A stretch of DNA of 64,000 nt from Chromobacterium sinusclupearum. Its GTDB lineage: Bacteria; Pseudomonadota; Gammaproteobacteria; Burkholderiales; Chromobacteriaceae. The stretch lies in the NCBI RefSeq assembly GCF_002902845.1, contig NZ_PPTF01000001.1:1-64000 (forward strand). The letters run 5' to 3'. The first letter of the stretch is position 1. Each line of letters opens with the position of its first letter. The translations under genes were made by a program, and so were the position numbers. The notes beneath the pieces were generated by a model. It had not been told where the DNA came from. It saw only the letters and a program-made list of their open reading frames with translations, and did no database searches. Shown here in pieces: positions 27,478 through 36,931 of this stretch.

Positions 27478-29259
27478 ATGATTTATCACGCACCAGTCAA
27501 GGATATTCGTTTTGTCTTGAATGAACTGGCCGAATTGCCAGCCATCTGCGGCTTGCCCGGTTATGGCGAGTGTTCAGTCGAGTTGGTGGACGCCGTGCTG
27601 GAGGAGGGCGCCAAGTTCGCCGAAGGCGTGCTGGCGCCGATCAACAAGCAGGGCGATCAGGGCGCCAAGTGGCAGGATGGCGAAGTGACCGCCGCGCCGG
27701 GCTTCAAGGACGCCTGGCAGCAGTATGTCGAATCGGGCTGGGTAGGCCTGCGCGCGCCGGAGGAGTTTGGCGGCCAGGGCATGCCGGCGCTGGTGGCGGC
27801 GGCAGTCGAAGAGATGTGGTGCGCGTCCAACCTGGCATTCTCCTTGGCGCCGCTGTTGACGCTGGGCGCGGTGGAAGCCATCCATCATCACGCCTCGGAC
27901 GAGTTGAAGCATATCTATCTGCCGATGATGTCCAGCGGCCAATGGACCGGCACCATGAACCTGACCGAGCCGCAGGCCGGCTCCGACCTGGCCCAGGTGC
28001 GTTCGCGCGCCGTGCCCGCCGCTGACGGCAGCTACCGCATCAGCGGCCAGAAAATCTTCATCACCTGGGGCGAGCACGACATGGCCGAGAATATCGTCCA
28101 TTTGGTGCTGGCCCGTCTGCCGGACGCGCCGGCCGGCGTGAAGGGCATCTCGCTGTTCATCGTGCCCAAGTTCCTCGTCAATGCCGACGGTTCGCTCGGC
28201 GCGCGCAACGACGTGCGCTGCGTGTCGTTGGAGCACAAGCTGGGCATCCACGGCAGCCCGACGGCGGTGATGAGCTTCGGCGACAACGATGGCGCCGTGG
28301 GTTATCTGGTGGGCGAGCCCAACAAGGGTTTGAACTATATGTTCACCATGATGAACCACGCCCGCCTGGGGGTGGGCATCGAGGGCATGGCAGTGTCCGA
28401 GCGCGCCTATCAGAAAGCCGTGGAATACGCCCGCGAGCGCGTGCAGAGCCGCGCTGTCGGCTCGCCGGACCCTGCCGGCGTGCCCATCATCCAGCACCCG
28501 GACGTGCGCCGCATGCTGATGACCATGCGCGCCCAGATCGAAGCGCAGCGCGCGCTGACCTTCTACGCCGCCGCCGCGCTGGACCGGGCCGCCCGCCATC
28601 CGGTGCCGGCCGAGGCCGCGCGCAACCAGGCGCTGTTGAACTTCCTGATTCCCGTCGTCAAGGGCTGGAACACCGAGCAGGCCAACGAAATCACCAGCCT
28701 GGCCATCCAGGTGCATGGCGGCATGGGTTTCATCGAGGAAACCGGCGTTGCTCAGTATTATCGCGATGCCCGCATCACCGCCATTTACGAAGGCACTACC
28801 GGCATCCAGGCGCTGGACCTGATCGGCCGCAAGACTGCGGCCGAGCATGGCGTCACCGCCCGCGCGCTGCTGGCCGAGGCCCAGTCCACCGTGACCAAGC
28901 TGCAGGCCGCCGGCTTCGACAGCATCGCCGGCAATCTGGCGTCCGCCATCGCCGATGCCGAGCGCTGCGTCGCTTTCATCCTGGAAACTTTCGGCAGCCA
29001 GCCGCAGTTGGCCGCAGCCGGCTCGGTGCCGTTCTTGAAGCTGATGGGCATAGCTCTGGGTGGCTGGCAGCTCGGCCGCGCCGCGCTGATCGCCAAGGAC
29101 AAGCTGCAGGAGGCTGACGCGGACGCCGATTTCCTGAACGCCAAGATCGTCACCGCCCGCTTCTTCGCCGAACATCTGCTGCCGCAGGCATCCGGTCTGG
29201 CCGCGGCCATCGTGCGCGGCGCGGATAGCGTGCTGGCGCTGGATGAAGCCCAGTTCTGA
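27478..29259 (+). CDS. Acyl-CoA dehydrogenase (long form with C-terminal extension)
   Basis: 593 residues. FAD enzyme making trans-2-enoyl-CoA; electrons should go to the EtfAB encoded just upstream. The N-terminal acyl-CoA dehydrogenase domains (MNLTEPQAGSDLA substrate/FAD motif near residue 160; QVHGGMGFIEETG near 415) precede the likely catalytic Glu438 in IYEGTTGIQALDL, followed by an extra helical domain of about 130 residues. This layout resembles DmdC and FadE5-type enzymes. ATG at 27478 follows CAGAGGAGAAG; upstream in-frame codons overlap the terminator. Chain-length preference is unknown. Confidence 0.93.
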   Translation: MIYHAPVKDIRFVLNELAELPAICGLPGYGECSVELVDAVLEEGAKFAEGVLAPINKQGDQGAKWQDGEVTAAPGFKDAWQQYVESGWVGLRAPEEFGGQGMPALVAAAVEEMWCASNLAFSLAPLLTLGAVEAIHHHASDELKHIYLPMMSSGQWTGTMNLTEPQAGSDLAQVRSRAVPAADGSYRISGQKIFITWGEHDMAENIVHLVLARLPDAPAGVKGISLFIVPKFLVNADGSLGARNDVRCVSLEHKLGIHGSPTAVMSFGDNDGAVGYLVGEPNKGLNYMFTMMNHARLGVGIEGMAVSERAYQKAVEYARERVQSRAVGSPDPAGVPIIQHPDVRRMLMTMRAQIEAQRALTFYAAAALDRAARHPVPAEAARNQALLNFLIPVVKGWNTEQANEITSLAIQVHGGMGFIEETGVAQYYRDARITAIYEGTTGIQALDLIGRKTAAEHGVTARALLAEAQSTVTKLQAAGFDSIAGNLASAIADAERCVAFILETFGSQPQLAAAGSVPFLKLMGIALGGWQLGRAALIAKDKLQEADADADFLNAKIVTARFFAEHLLPQASGLAAAIVRGADSVLALDEAQF

Positions 29260-29279
29260 GCTCGCTTTGATTTATCATG

Positions 29280-29306
29280 ACGCCACGGCATGCCGTGGCG
29301 TTTTTT
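29280..29306 (+). terminator. Intrinsic terminator after the acyl-CoA dehydrogenase gene
   Basis: Perfectly palindromic ACGCCACGGCA/TGCCGTGGCGT followed by a run of T. Confidence 0.88.
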
Positions 29307-29447
29307 ATGCGAGAATGCAGAAAATTCCATGCCGCAAGGATTGAAATGCTTGCGGCATGAGGCTTGCAAGCCAGTCTCCTTATGGTTTGGTTGTAAATAT
29401 TAACGATGACTGAAATTTGATCTGTCATCAAAACTACTTGCAAGCTA

Positions 29448-29476
29448 TTGCAAAATCGCCGCCTTGCTGCTTAATC
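29448..29476 (+). promoter_or_regulatory. Candidate promoter of the gsp operon
   Basis: -35 TTGCAA (29448-29453), 17-bp spacer, -10 TTAATC (29471-29476). Transcription would start near 29483, about 46 bases before the gspC ATG. The preceding 130 bases are AT-rich. Confidence 0.4.
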
Positions 29477-29528
29477 TAGCGTGCCAAGGCGGGATGTGTT
29501 CAGCATAATTTTTGATGGCGGGAAGTCG

Positions 29529-30167
29529 ATGGGTCTCGGGGATCACAACAAGTTGGTCGGCAAGTTGAATTTCGACAAGCTGCGCTTGCCGGGCGCGCAA
29601 TGGCACAAAGCCTTGCCTGCGTTGGCAGTGGGCATTGCCGTGTTCTGGCTCGGCCAGCAGTTGAGCGGCTGGCTATCCCCGTCGTCGCGCGCGTATCGGG
29701 CGCTGGCGCCGGCCCAGCCGCAGGCCGCTGCGGCGGCCGTGGCTCAGGGCCACTGGTTTGGCGAAGCGCCGCAGCAGCAAGCCGCCGCGCTGCCGCCGCT
29801 GCGCCTGCTGGGCGTATACGCGCCTTCGCTGCCCGGCATCCTCGGTTTCGCCATCGTGGACAACAACGGCCATGCCGAACCGCTGCTGCAGGGCAAACAA
29901 ACCGCTGACGGCTGGGAGCTGGTGAAAGTCGCGCCGAATGGCGTGACCATCCGTTCCGGTGGCAGCGAGCAGTTCGTCCCGCTGCAGGCTCGCAATGGCG
30001 CAGCGGGCGGCGCGGACGCCGCGACGCAGCCGCCGCCCCAGGCGCCTGGCCAGATGCAGCCCCCGCCCATGCCTGGAGCCGTGCCAGTGCCGGTGCCCAG
30101 CCAGAATTCCGTACCCGATACTCCGCCCCAACCCGCGGTCGATCCTGCCGCGATGATTCGCCAATAA
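29529..30167 (+). CDS. gspC: Type II secretion system protein GspC
   Basis: 212 residues. Inner membrane protein that links the inner membrane platform to the secretin. One N-terminal membrane segment (about 29-49, ALPALAVGIAVFWLG) and a periplasmic homology region (LPPLRLLGVYAP...FAIVDNNG...GVTIRSGG). No PDZ domain follows; the C-terminus is instead proline-rich (PPPQAPGQMQPPPMPG). Start ATG 29529 with GGGAAG upstream; a 16-codon longer form is unlikely. First gene of a twelve-gene operon. Confidence 0.9.
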   Translation: MGLGDHNKLVGKLNFDKLRLPGAQWHKALPALAVGIAVFWLGQQLSGWLSPSSRAYRALAPAQPQAAAAAVAQGHWFGEAPQQQAAALPPLRLLGVYAPSLPGILGFAIVDNNGHAEPLLQGKQTADGWELVKVAPNGVTIRSGGSEQFVPLQARNGAAGGADAATQPPPQAPGQMQPPPMPGAVPVPVPSQNSVPDTPPQPAVDPAAMIRQ

Positions 30168-30176
30168 GAGAGTGCA

Positions 30177-32291
30177 ATGCGAATTTCCAAACTCGTCGCC
30201 ACCCTGGCCCTGGTCTACAGCTGTCAACTGCTGGCGGCGCCGCAGAACGACACGGTGATGCTCAACTTCGTCAACGCCGACATCGAGACCGTGGTCAAGG
30301 CGATAGGCGAAATCAGCGGCAAGAACTTCATCATCGATCCGCGCGTCAAGGGCACGGTCAATATCGTGTCCAGCCGGCCGGTGCCGCGCGCCTTGTCCTA
30401 TCAGGTGCTGTTGTCCTCGCTGCGGCTGCAGGGCTTTTCCGCGGTGGAAGGCAACGGCGTGATCAAGATCGTGCCGGAGGCCGACGCCAAGCTGCATGCC
30501 CGGGCGGTCAAGCGCGTGCCGCGCGGCGATGGCGACCGGCTGATCACCAAGGTATTCGCGCTGCAGAACAGCAACGCCAATCAGCTGGTTCCGGTGATCC
30601 GGCCATTGGTGTCGCCCAACAACACGGTGGCGGCCTATCCGCAGTCCAACGCCCTGATCGTTACCGACTACGCCGAGAACATCCAGCGCATCGAGTCCAT
30701 CATCGAGTCGGTGGAGTCGGCCTCTTCCGGCGACACCGCGGTGATTCCGGTGCTGTTCGGCTCGGCGGTGGAATTGGCCGGCACCTTGAACAAGCTGATG
30801 CAGGACGGTGGCGCAGAAGGCGGCAAGACCAGCATCCTGGCCGATCCGCGCGCCAATGTGCTGATGGTCAAGACAGATGCGCCAGGCAAGATAGGCAAGC
30901 TCAAGAGTCTGCTGAAAGTCCTGGATCAGCCGAGCCAGGCCGGCTCCAATGTGCGGGTGGTGTATCTGAAGAATGCCCAGGCGGCCGATCTGGCCAAGAC
31001 CCTGCGCACATTGCTCGCCAGCGAAGGGAGTCCGGTTCAGTCCCGCAGCACCCTCGGCAGCAATACATCGGGCGGAAGCGCCAGTTTGATGAGCGGCGTG
31101 GGGGGCAGTCAGACCAATAGCAACGGGGGCAATGCCGCACCCAGCGCGGCGCCGGTTATGGACAATGCGGCGCCGACAGCGGCCCCGGCCTCCTCCGGCC
31201 CCTCGGGAACCGGCGTCAGCGCGATGATTCAGGCGGACAGCAATAGCAATGCGCTGATCCTGAACGTGCCGGACCAGATGTACCAGAATTTGCGCAATGT
31301 GATCGACTTGCTCGACAAGCGACGCGCCCAGGTTTACGTGGAAGCGCTGGTGATGGAGGTGTCGGCTAGCCGCGGCACTAAAATCGGCGTGCAGTGGTCC
31401 GCCAAGGTAGGCAATAACGGCATTGTCGGAGGGAGCTATCCCGGCGCACCCGGCATCGTCGGCCAGCCGACTTCGACCAATCCTTCCCCGTTCGCCAATT
31501 TGGTGAACAGCCTTACCGGCGGCGGTTTAACTGCCGGGATCATCAACAATATTACAGTCGGCGGCGTCCAGATTCCTACGCTAGGCTTGCTGGCCCAAGC
31601 TTTGGAGAACGAAGCGCAGGGCAATCTGGTGGCCAGCCCGCAGCTGGTGACCATGGACAATGAAAAGGCCAAGATCGTCATCGGCCAGGAAGTCGGCGTA
31701 AAGACGGCGGCTTATGCCGCAGGCTCGGGCGGCAGCGGTACGGCACCGTACAATACCTATGACCGGAAAACCGTGGGCTTCGGACTGGAGATCACGCCGC
31801 AAATTTCCGAGAGCGGCACCATACGCTTGAAAATCAGCCAGGCGGCCGACTCCATCGATACCCAGACCTTGAACAACGATGCCGGGCCTACGTTCAATCG
31901 CCGTACCTTGGATACCGTGGTGACGGTGAATGACGGCGGCCTGGTCGCCTTGGGCGGTTTGACTCAGCAGAACACCGGCAATACCGAGCAGAAAGTGCCG
32001 TTGCTAGGCGACATCCCCTTCCTGGGCAATTTTTTCAAGTATCAGGAAAAGTCCAACGACAAGAAAAATCTGATGATTTTCATCCGTCCCACCATCATTC
32101 GCGATGAAACAGGCAACCAGGCCGTAGCGGAGGAGCGTTACCGCTACCTGAAAGCCGACACGGTGGAGACGACAAAGCAGAAAATGACCTTGGATCCGAA
32201 GGAAATGCTGAAGCTGGTGCCTAAGGGCGGTATCAGTGATGCGCTGAATTCGATGACCCAGGCGGAAGACAAAGCCAAGGCAGCGCAATGA
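30177..32291 (+). CDS. gspD: Type II secretion secretin GspD
   Basis: 704 residues. Outer membrane multimer forming the exit pore. A signal peptide (about 1-20, ending LLA) precedes the N0 domain (MLNFVNADIETVVKAIGE), N1-N3 repeats, and a Gly/Ser/Asn-rich insertion in N3 (about 285-345). The secretin core is clear: QVYVEALVMEVSASRG, QGNLVASPQLVTMDN and VPLLGDIPFLGNFFK, then an S-domain-like tail. Its TGA overlaps the gspE ATG. Confidence 0.97.
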   Translation: MRISKLVATLALVYSCQLLAAPQNDTVMLNFVNADIETVVKAIGEISGKNFIIDPRVKGTVNIVSSRPVPRALSYQVLLSSLRLQGFSAVEGNGVIKIVPEADAKLHARAVKRVPRGDGDRLITKVFALQNSNANQLVPVIRPLVSPNNTVAAYPQSNALIVTDYAENIQRIESIIESVESASSGDTAVIPVLFGSAVELAGTLNKLMQDGGAEGGKTSILADPRANVLMVKTDAPGKIGKLKSLLKVLDQPSQAGSNVRVVYLKNAQAADLAKTLRTLLASEGSPVQSRSTLGSNTSGGSASLMSGVGGSQTNSNGGNAAPSAAPVMDNAAPTAAPASSGPSGTGVSAMIQADSNSNALILNVPDQMYQNLRNVIDLLDKRRAQVYVEALVMEVSASRGTKIGVQWSAKVGNNGIVGGSYPGAPGIVGQPTSTNPSPFANLVNSLTGGGLTAGIINNITVGGVQIPTLGLLAQALENEAQGNLVASPQLVTMDNEKAKIVIGQEVGVKTAAYAAGSGGSGTAPYNTYDRKTVGFGLEITPQISESGTIRLKISQAADSIDTQTLNNDAGPTFNRRTLDTVVTVNDGGLVALGGLTQQNTGNTEQKVPLLGDIPFLGNFFKYQEKSNDKKNLMIFIRPTIIRDETGNQAVAEERYRYLKADTVETTKQKMTLDPKEMLKLVPKGGISDALNSMTQAEDKAKAAQ

Positions 32292-33748
32292 TGTCGGCCA
32301 AGCTCTCCACCTTGCTGCCGTTCCCCTTCGCCCGCGCCAACGGGGTCATCCTGCTGGATGGCGAGAGCGGCCGCCAGTTGCTGCTGCGCGAGGACGCCAA
32401 GCCGGCCGCCTGGGCCGAGGCCCTGCGCCTGCATGGCGGGCCGCTGGTGGGCGCGGAAATGCTGACTGCCGCCCAGTTCGACAAGCGCTTGTCCGAGCAC
32501 TACGCCAGCCGCGACGGCGCGGCGGCGGAAATGGTGGACGACATCGGCCAGGACATGGACCTGAACCAGATGGTCGAATCCTTGCCCACGGTGGAAGACC
32601 TGCTGGAGAGCGAGGGCGACGCGCCCATCATCCGCATGATCAACGCCTTGTTGACGCAGGCGCTGCGCGACGGGGCGTCCGACATCCACATCGAGGCGTT
32701 CGAAGACCGCTCCGTCGTGCGTTTCCGCCTGGACGGCACGCTGCGCGACGTGGTCAGCCCGCACCGCGCGCTGCACGCGGCCATGGTGTCGCGGATCAAG
32801 ATCATGTCCGGCATGGACATCGCCGAAAAACGCATCCCGCAAGATGGCCGCATCTCGCTGCGCCTGGGCGGCCGGCCGGTGGACGTGCGCGTTTCCACGC
32901 TGCCCACCAGCCATGGCGAGCGCGTGGTGCTGCGTTTGCTGGACAAGGAAAACGCGCGGCTGGACCTGGCCACGCTGGGCATGGCCGCCGACACCCTGGC
33001 CTCGGTCGACAAGCTGATCAATCAGCCGCACGGCATCCTCTTGGTCACCGGTCCCACCGGCTCCGGCAAAACCACCACGCTGTACGCCGCGCTGTCCCGC
33101 CTGGACGCCAGCCACACCAATATCATGACGGTGGAAGACCCGGTGGAGTACCACCTGGACGGCGTGGGCCAGACCCAGGTCAATCCCAAGATCGACATGA
33201 GCTTCGCCAAGGCCTTGCGCGCCATCCTGCGCCAGGACCCGGACGTGGTGATGATAGGCGAGATCCGCGACCTGGAAACCGCGCAGATCGCCGTCCAGGC
33301 CTCGCTGACCGGCCACTTGGTGCTGGCGACGCTGCACACCAACGACGCCGCCAGCGCGGTGACGCGGCTCACCGACATGGGCGTCGAACCGTTCCTGCTT
33401 GCGTCCAGCTTGCTGGGGGTGATGGCGCAGCGTCTGGTGCGCCGCGTCTGCCCGCAGTGCAAGGCGCCGCATCCGGTGCCGCTGGAGGACGATCCGACGG
33501 CTGTGCACTATCGTCCTGTCGGTTGCCCGGCTTGCGGCGGCTCCGGCTACAAGGGGCGTTACGGCATTTACGAGCTGATGCTGGTGGACGACACCATGCA
33601 GAGGCTGATCCATGACCGCGCGTCCGAGCAGCGCCTGCGCGACCACGCCGCGCGCCACGGCATGCGCAGCCTGCGCGACGACGGCCTGCGCTGGGTCAAG
33701 GCCGGCGAGACCAGTCTGGAAGAAATCCTGCGGGTGACGAGGAGCTGA
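32288..33748 (+). CDS. gspE: Type II secretion ATPase GspE
   Basis: 486 residues. Cytoplasmic ATPase energising pseudopilus assembly. The N-terminal domain (about 1-110) should bind GspL. The core has Walker A GPTGSGKT (about 255-262), MTVEDPVEY, DVVMIGEIRD and ATLHTNDA. A zinc motif of two CxxC pairs (CPQC near 388, CPAC near 413) follows. ATGA-type overlap with gspD and a shared base with gspF indicate coupled translation. Paralogous to PilB at 16616. Confidence 0.97.
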   Translation: MMSAKLSTLLPFPFARANGVILLDGESGRQLLLREDAKPAAWAEALRLHGGPLVGAEMLTAAQFDKRLSEHYASRDGAAAEMVDDIGQDMDLNQMVESLPTVEDLLESEGDAPIIRMINALLTQALRDGASDIHIEAFEDRSVVRFRLDGTLRDVVSPHRALHAAMVSRIKIMSGMDIAEKRIPQDGRISLRLGGRPVDVRVSTLPTSHGERVVLRLLDKENARLDLATLGMAADTLASVDKLINQPHGILLVTGPTGSGKTTTLYAALSRLDASHTNIMTVEDPVEYHLDGVGQTQVNPKIDMSFAKALRAILRQDPDVVMIGEIRDLETAQIAVQASLTGHLVLATLHTNDAASAVTRLTDMGVEPFLLASSLLGVMAQRLVRRVCPQCKAPHPVPLEDDPTAVHYRPVGCPACGGSGYKGRYGIYELMLVDDTMQRLIHDRASEQRLRDHAARHGMRSLRDDGLRWVKAGETSLEEILRVTRS

Positions 33749-34959
33749 TGGCAGCCTTCAAGTACACCGCCTACGACGCGGCGGGCAAGGAGCAAAGCGG
33801 CCTGCTGGAGGCCGACTCCGCCCGCGCCGCGCGCGTCCAGCTGCGCGAACGCGGCCTGTTGCCGGTGACGGTGGACAGCGTCAACGCCAAGACCGGCGGC
33901 GCCGCCAGCAATGTGTTGCGCCGCGGCTTGCCGCGCGCCGAATTGGTGATGATCACCGAGCAGCTGTCCACCTTGCTGAATGCCGGCTTGACGCTGGAAA
34001 AAGCGCTGACCGCGGTGACTGAGCAAGCGGAAAACCCGCGCAGCCGCACCGTGCTGGCCGCGCTGCGCAGCGACATCCTGGAAGGCAAGAGCTTTGCCCA
34101 GGCGCTGTCCGCCGCGCCCGGCGTGTTTTCTCCCTTGTACCGCTCGCTGGTGCAGGCGGGGGAGCAGTCCGGCCATCTGGACATGGTGATGGCGCGCTTG
34201 GCGGAATACCTGGACAAGCGGCAGAACACGCAGCAGAAAGTCACGCTGGCCTTGGCCTATCCGGCGGTCGTGACCCTGGTGGCCATCCTGGTGGTGGCCG
34301 GCCTGATGAGCTATGTCGTGCCGCAGGTGGTCAGCGTCTTCGCCCAGACCAAGCAGACGCTGCCGTTTCTGACCCGCGCCCTGATGGCCTGCAGCGATTT
34401 CCTGCGCCAGTGGGGCGTGATCTTGCTGATCGCCATCGTCGCCGCGGTGTTTTTGGCCGTGCGCGCCTTGCGCGCGCCGGCGCTGAAACGCCGCTTCCAC
34501 GAGCGGGTGCTGAAGCTGCCGGTATTCGGCCGCCTGTTCCGCGCGCTGAATACCGCGCGCATGGCCAGCACGCTGTCCATTCTGGTCGGTTCCGGCGTGC
34601 CTCTGCTTACCGCGCTGGAAACCGCGCGCGGCCTGATGTCCATGCTGCCGATGCAGGACGCGGTGGCCGATGCGATGAACAAGGTGCGCGAGGGGATTTC
34701 GCTGTCGCGCGCGCTGAATGCCAGCAAGAAGTTTCCGCCGGTGCTGATCCACCTGATCTCCAGCGGCGAGGCCAGCGGCACGCTGTCCCACATGCTGGAC
34801 CGCGCCGCGCAGCAGCAGGAGCAGGAGGTGGAGCGCAAGCTGGCCACCTTCACCACGCTGATGGAGCCGCTGCTGATTCTGGTGATGGGCGGCATGGTGC
34901 TGTTGATCGTGCTGGCCATCATGATGCCGATCATCGATATGAACCAGATGGTGCATTGA
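33748..34959 (+). CDS. gspF: Type II secretion inner membrane platform protein GspF
   Basis: 403 residues. Polytopic protein at the centre of the platform, paralogous to PilC. Two T2SSF repeats (ITEQLSTLLNAGLTLEKAL at about 70; MASTLSILVGSGVPLLTAL at about 271), with membrane segments near 170-195, 222-243 and 375-397. It ends DMNQMVH, typical of the family. The start codon shares its A with the gspE stop. Confidence 0.96.
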   Translation: MAAFKYTAYDAAGKEQSGLLEADSARAARVQLRERGLLPVTVDSVNAKTGGAASNVLRRGLPRAELVMITEQLSTLLNAGLTLEKALTAVTEQAENPRSRTVLAALRSDILEGKSFAQALSAAPGVFSPLYRSLVQAGEQSGHLDMVMARLAEYLDKRQNTQQKVTLALAYPAVVTLVAILVVAGLMSYVVPQVVSVFAQTKQTLPFLTRALMACSDFLRQWGVILLIAIVAAVFLAVRALRAPALKRRFHERVLKLPVFGRLFRALNTARMASTLSILVGSGVPLLTALETARGLMSMLPMQDAVADAMNKVREGISLSRALNASKKFPPVLIHLISSGEASGTLSHMLDRAAQQQEQEVERKLATFTTLMEPLLILVMGGMVLLIVLAIMMPIIDMNQMVH

Positions 34960-35043
34960 CTTTAAAACCTGGCGGCTTGAGCCGCTGACGGTAGCAAGCC
35001 GCCGAATCCGTTCGCGCGGAGAAATCGAAACTCAGGAGTCATA

Positions 35044-35487
35044 ATGAAACAGCTCAAACACGCCGCCCAGCGCGGCTTCACCCTGATCGAAATCATGGTG
35101 GTGATCGTCATCCTCGGCGTGCTGGCCGCGCTGGTGGTGCCCAAGGTGATGAGCCGGCCGGACGAGGCGCGCATCGTCGCTGCCAAGCAGGACATCGGCG
35201 CCATCAGCCAGGCGCTGAAGCTGTACCGCCTGGACAACGGCCGCTATCCGACCACCGACCAGGGCCTGCAGGCGCTGGTGCAGAAGCCGGCCGCCGCGCC
35301 GGAACCGAAGAACTGGAAGCCGGGCGGTTATCTGGAACGCCTGCCCAAGGATCCTTGGGGCAATCCCTACCAGTACGCCAATCCGGGCACGCACGGCGAA
35401 ATCGACATCTGGAGCTTCGGCGCCGATGGCCAGCCGGGCGGCGAAGGCAACGACGCCGACATCGGCAACTGGGACAGCGGCAAGTAA
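35044..35487 (+). CDS. gspG: Type II secretion major pseudopilin GspG
   Basis: 147 residues. Main subunit of the periplasmic pseudopilus. Prepilin leader of 11 residues ([11 protein letters not shown]) cut before [19 protein letters not shown], with Glu5 of the mature protein present. The C-terminal part shows the calcium-site and fold hallmarks [12 protein letters not shown] and [12 protein letters not shown](N)DADIGNW. Preceded by an 84-base gap, the longest in the operon, which allows extra expression of this abundant subunit. Confidence 0.97.
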   Translation: MKQLKHAAQRGFTLIEIMVVIVILGVLAALVVPKVMSRPDEARIVAAKQDIGAISQALKLYRLDNGRYPTTDQGLQALVQKPAAAPEPKNWKPGGYLERLPKDPWGNPYQYANPGTHGEIDIWSFGADGQPGGEGNDADIGNWDSGK

Positions 35488-35502
35488 GCCGGAGGGCTGG
35501 AC

Positions 35503-35979
35503 TTGAGCCTGGCGGCGCGCGCGCGCGGCTTCACGCTGATCGAGGTGATGGTGGTGATGCTGATCATCGGCGTCCTTGCCACCACCGTGACGTTGAGCCT
35601 GAGGCCGGACACCCATCGTCTGTTGAGCGACGAGGGCTATCGCTTCGCGCGCGTGCTGGAGCAGGCCGGCGACGCCGCAGAGATGGGCGACATGCTGGCG
35701 TTGAGCTGGAATGGCAAAGGTTATGTGTTCAGCCGGCAGGACGATGATGGCAATTGGAGCCCCGTCGGCGATGAGCTGCTGGCCCCCCACGCGTGGCCGG
35801 ACGGCATCGCCGGCGGCGGCCTGTTGCTGGATGGCCATCCGTGGCCGGCCGACAAGCCGCTGCTGTTGTGGCAGAACGGCCGAGCCGTGGCCCTGGCGCT
35901 GCAGCTGGACGGCGCGGGCCGCAAGCTGACGGTGCTGCAATCGCCGCTGGGGCGGGTGACCGTGACGGACGGCTCATGA
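35503..35979 (+). CDS. gspH: Type II secretion minor pseudopilin GspH
   Basis: 158 residues. Minor pseudopilin with a short leader (MSLAARARG) before FTLIEVMVVMLIIGVLATT and Glu5 present. The start is TTG at 35503, chosen because it follows GGAGGG and sets a normal leader length. A GspH/FimT-type globular domain follows. Its TGA overlaps the gspI ATG. Confidence 0.92.
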   Translation: MSLAARARGFTLIEVMVVMLIIGVLATTVTLSLRPDTHRLLSDEGYRFARVLEQAGDAAEMGDMLALSWNGKGYVFSRQDDDGNWSPVGDELLAPHAWPDGIAGGGLLLDGHPWPADKPLLLWQNGRAVALALQLDGAGRKLTVLQSPLGRVTVTDGS

Positions 35980-36356
35980 AGCGGCAGGCCGGTTTCACCT
36001 TGTTTGAAGTGCTGGTTGCCTTGGCCATCATCGCGGTGGCGCTCGGCGCGTTGCTGCGCGCCACCGGCCTGGCGGCCGACAACGCCGAAGGCATGGAGCG
36101 GCGGATGCAGGCCAACTGGGAGGCGCAGAACCAGATCGCCGCCATGCAGGCGCTGCGCCAGTTTCCCGAGCCGGGCCAGCAAGCTGGCGAAAGCAAGTCA
36201 GATGGCGTGGAGTGGCGCTGGGAGCGAGAGGTGACCACCACGCCGAATCCGAATTTCCGCAAGGTGGTGGTGCGCATTCTGGCGCCGGGGGCCGGCCGCT
36301 ATGTGCTGGCCGAGATCACCGGCTATCTCAGGCAGCAGCCGGGAGGCGGTGGTTGA
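35976..36356 (+). CDS. gspI: Type II secretion minor pseudopilin GspI
   Basis: 126 residues. Leader MKRQAG before FTLFEVLVALAIIAVALGA with Glu5. The rest fits the GspI domain (WEAQNQIAAMQAL, EWRWER). GspI with J and K forms the pseudopilus tip. ATGA overlap with gspH. Confidence 0.94.
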   Translation: MKRQAGFTLFEVLVALAIIAVALGALLRATGLAADNAEGMERRMQANWEAQNQIAAMQALRQFPEPGQQAGESKSDGVEWRWEREVTTTPNPNFRKVVVRILAPGAGRYVLAEITGYLRQQPGGGG

Positions 36357-36931
36357 GCGCGCGCAAGCAGGGCGGCATGACGCTGCTGGAAATCCTGGTG
36401 GCGATGAGCCTGTTGGCCATCCTGTCGGTGATGGGATACAAGGCCTTCGGCTCCTTGCTGATCGCCCGCGAGCGGCTGATGCAGACCGGCCAGCAGTGGG
36501 TGGATGCCGCGCGGGCCTTCCGCCGGCTGGAGAGCGACCTGACGGGCCTGCAGCCGCAGGCCAGCCAGGCCGATCCCATGCAAGGCCAGGCGTTGGGCGC
36601 CAGCACGCTGACCTTGCAGCAGGATGGCAATGGCCAGACGCTGGCGTTGGAGTCGGTGTCTTCCCGCTACGCCAGCGGAAAGGAGCGGGTGATCTACCAT
36701 GCGGGGGCGGGCGGACTGTCGTGGTCGGCCGGCGATGCCGGCGGCGGCCAGCCGGTGGTCTATCCGCTATTGGGCGCGGAGATGAAGGTGAGCTGGCGGG
36801 TGCTGCTGAACGATGGCAGCTGGCAGGATGCCTGGCCCAGCGGCGGCCAGGGCCTGTCCGCGCGCGGGCTGGAGATGCGCATCGCGATGCCGGGCGCGCG
36901 CCAGGTGCATAGATTATGGGTGTTGCCATGA
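36353..36931 (+). CDS. gspJ: Type II secretion minor pseudopilin GspJ
   Basis: 192 residues from a TTG start at 36353 that overlaps the gspI stop (TTGA) and follows GGGAGG. Leader MSARKQGG before MTLLEILVAMSLLAIL, with Glu5. The globular part carries RRLESDLTGLQP and ends HRLWVLP, typical of GspJ. The TTG start is inferred because it is the only one giving a normal leader. Confidence 0.93.
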   Translation: MSARKQGGMTLLEILVAMSLLAILSVMGYKAFGSLLIARERLMQTGQQWVDAARAFRRLESDLTGLQPQASQADPMQGQALGASTLTLQQDGNGQTLALESVSSRYASGKERVIYHAGAGGLSWSAGDAGGGQPVVYPLLGAEMKVSWRVLLNDGSWQDAWPSGGQGLSARGLEMRIAMPGARQVHRLWVLP

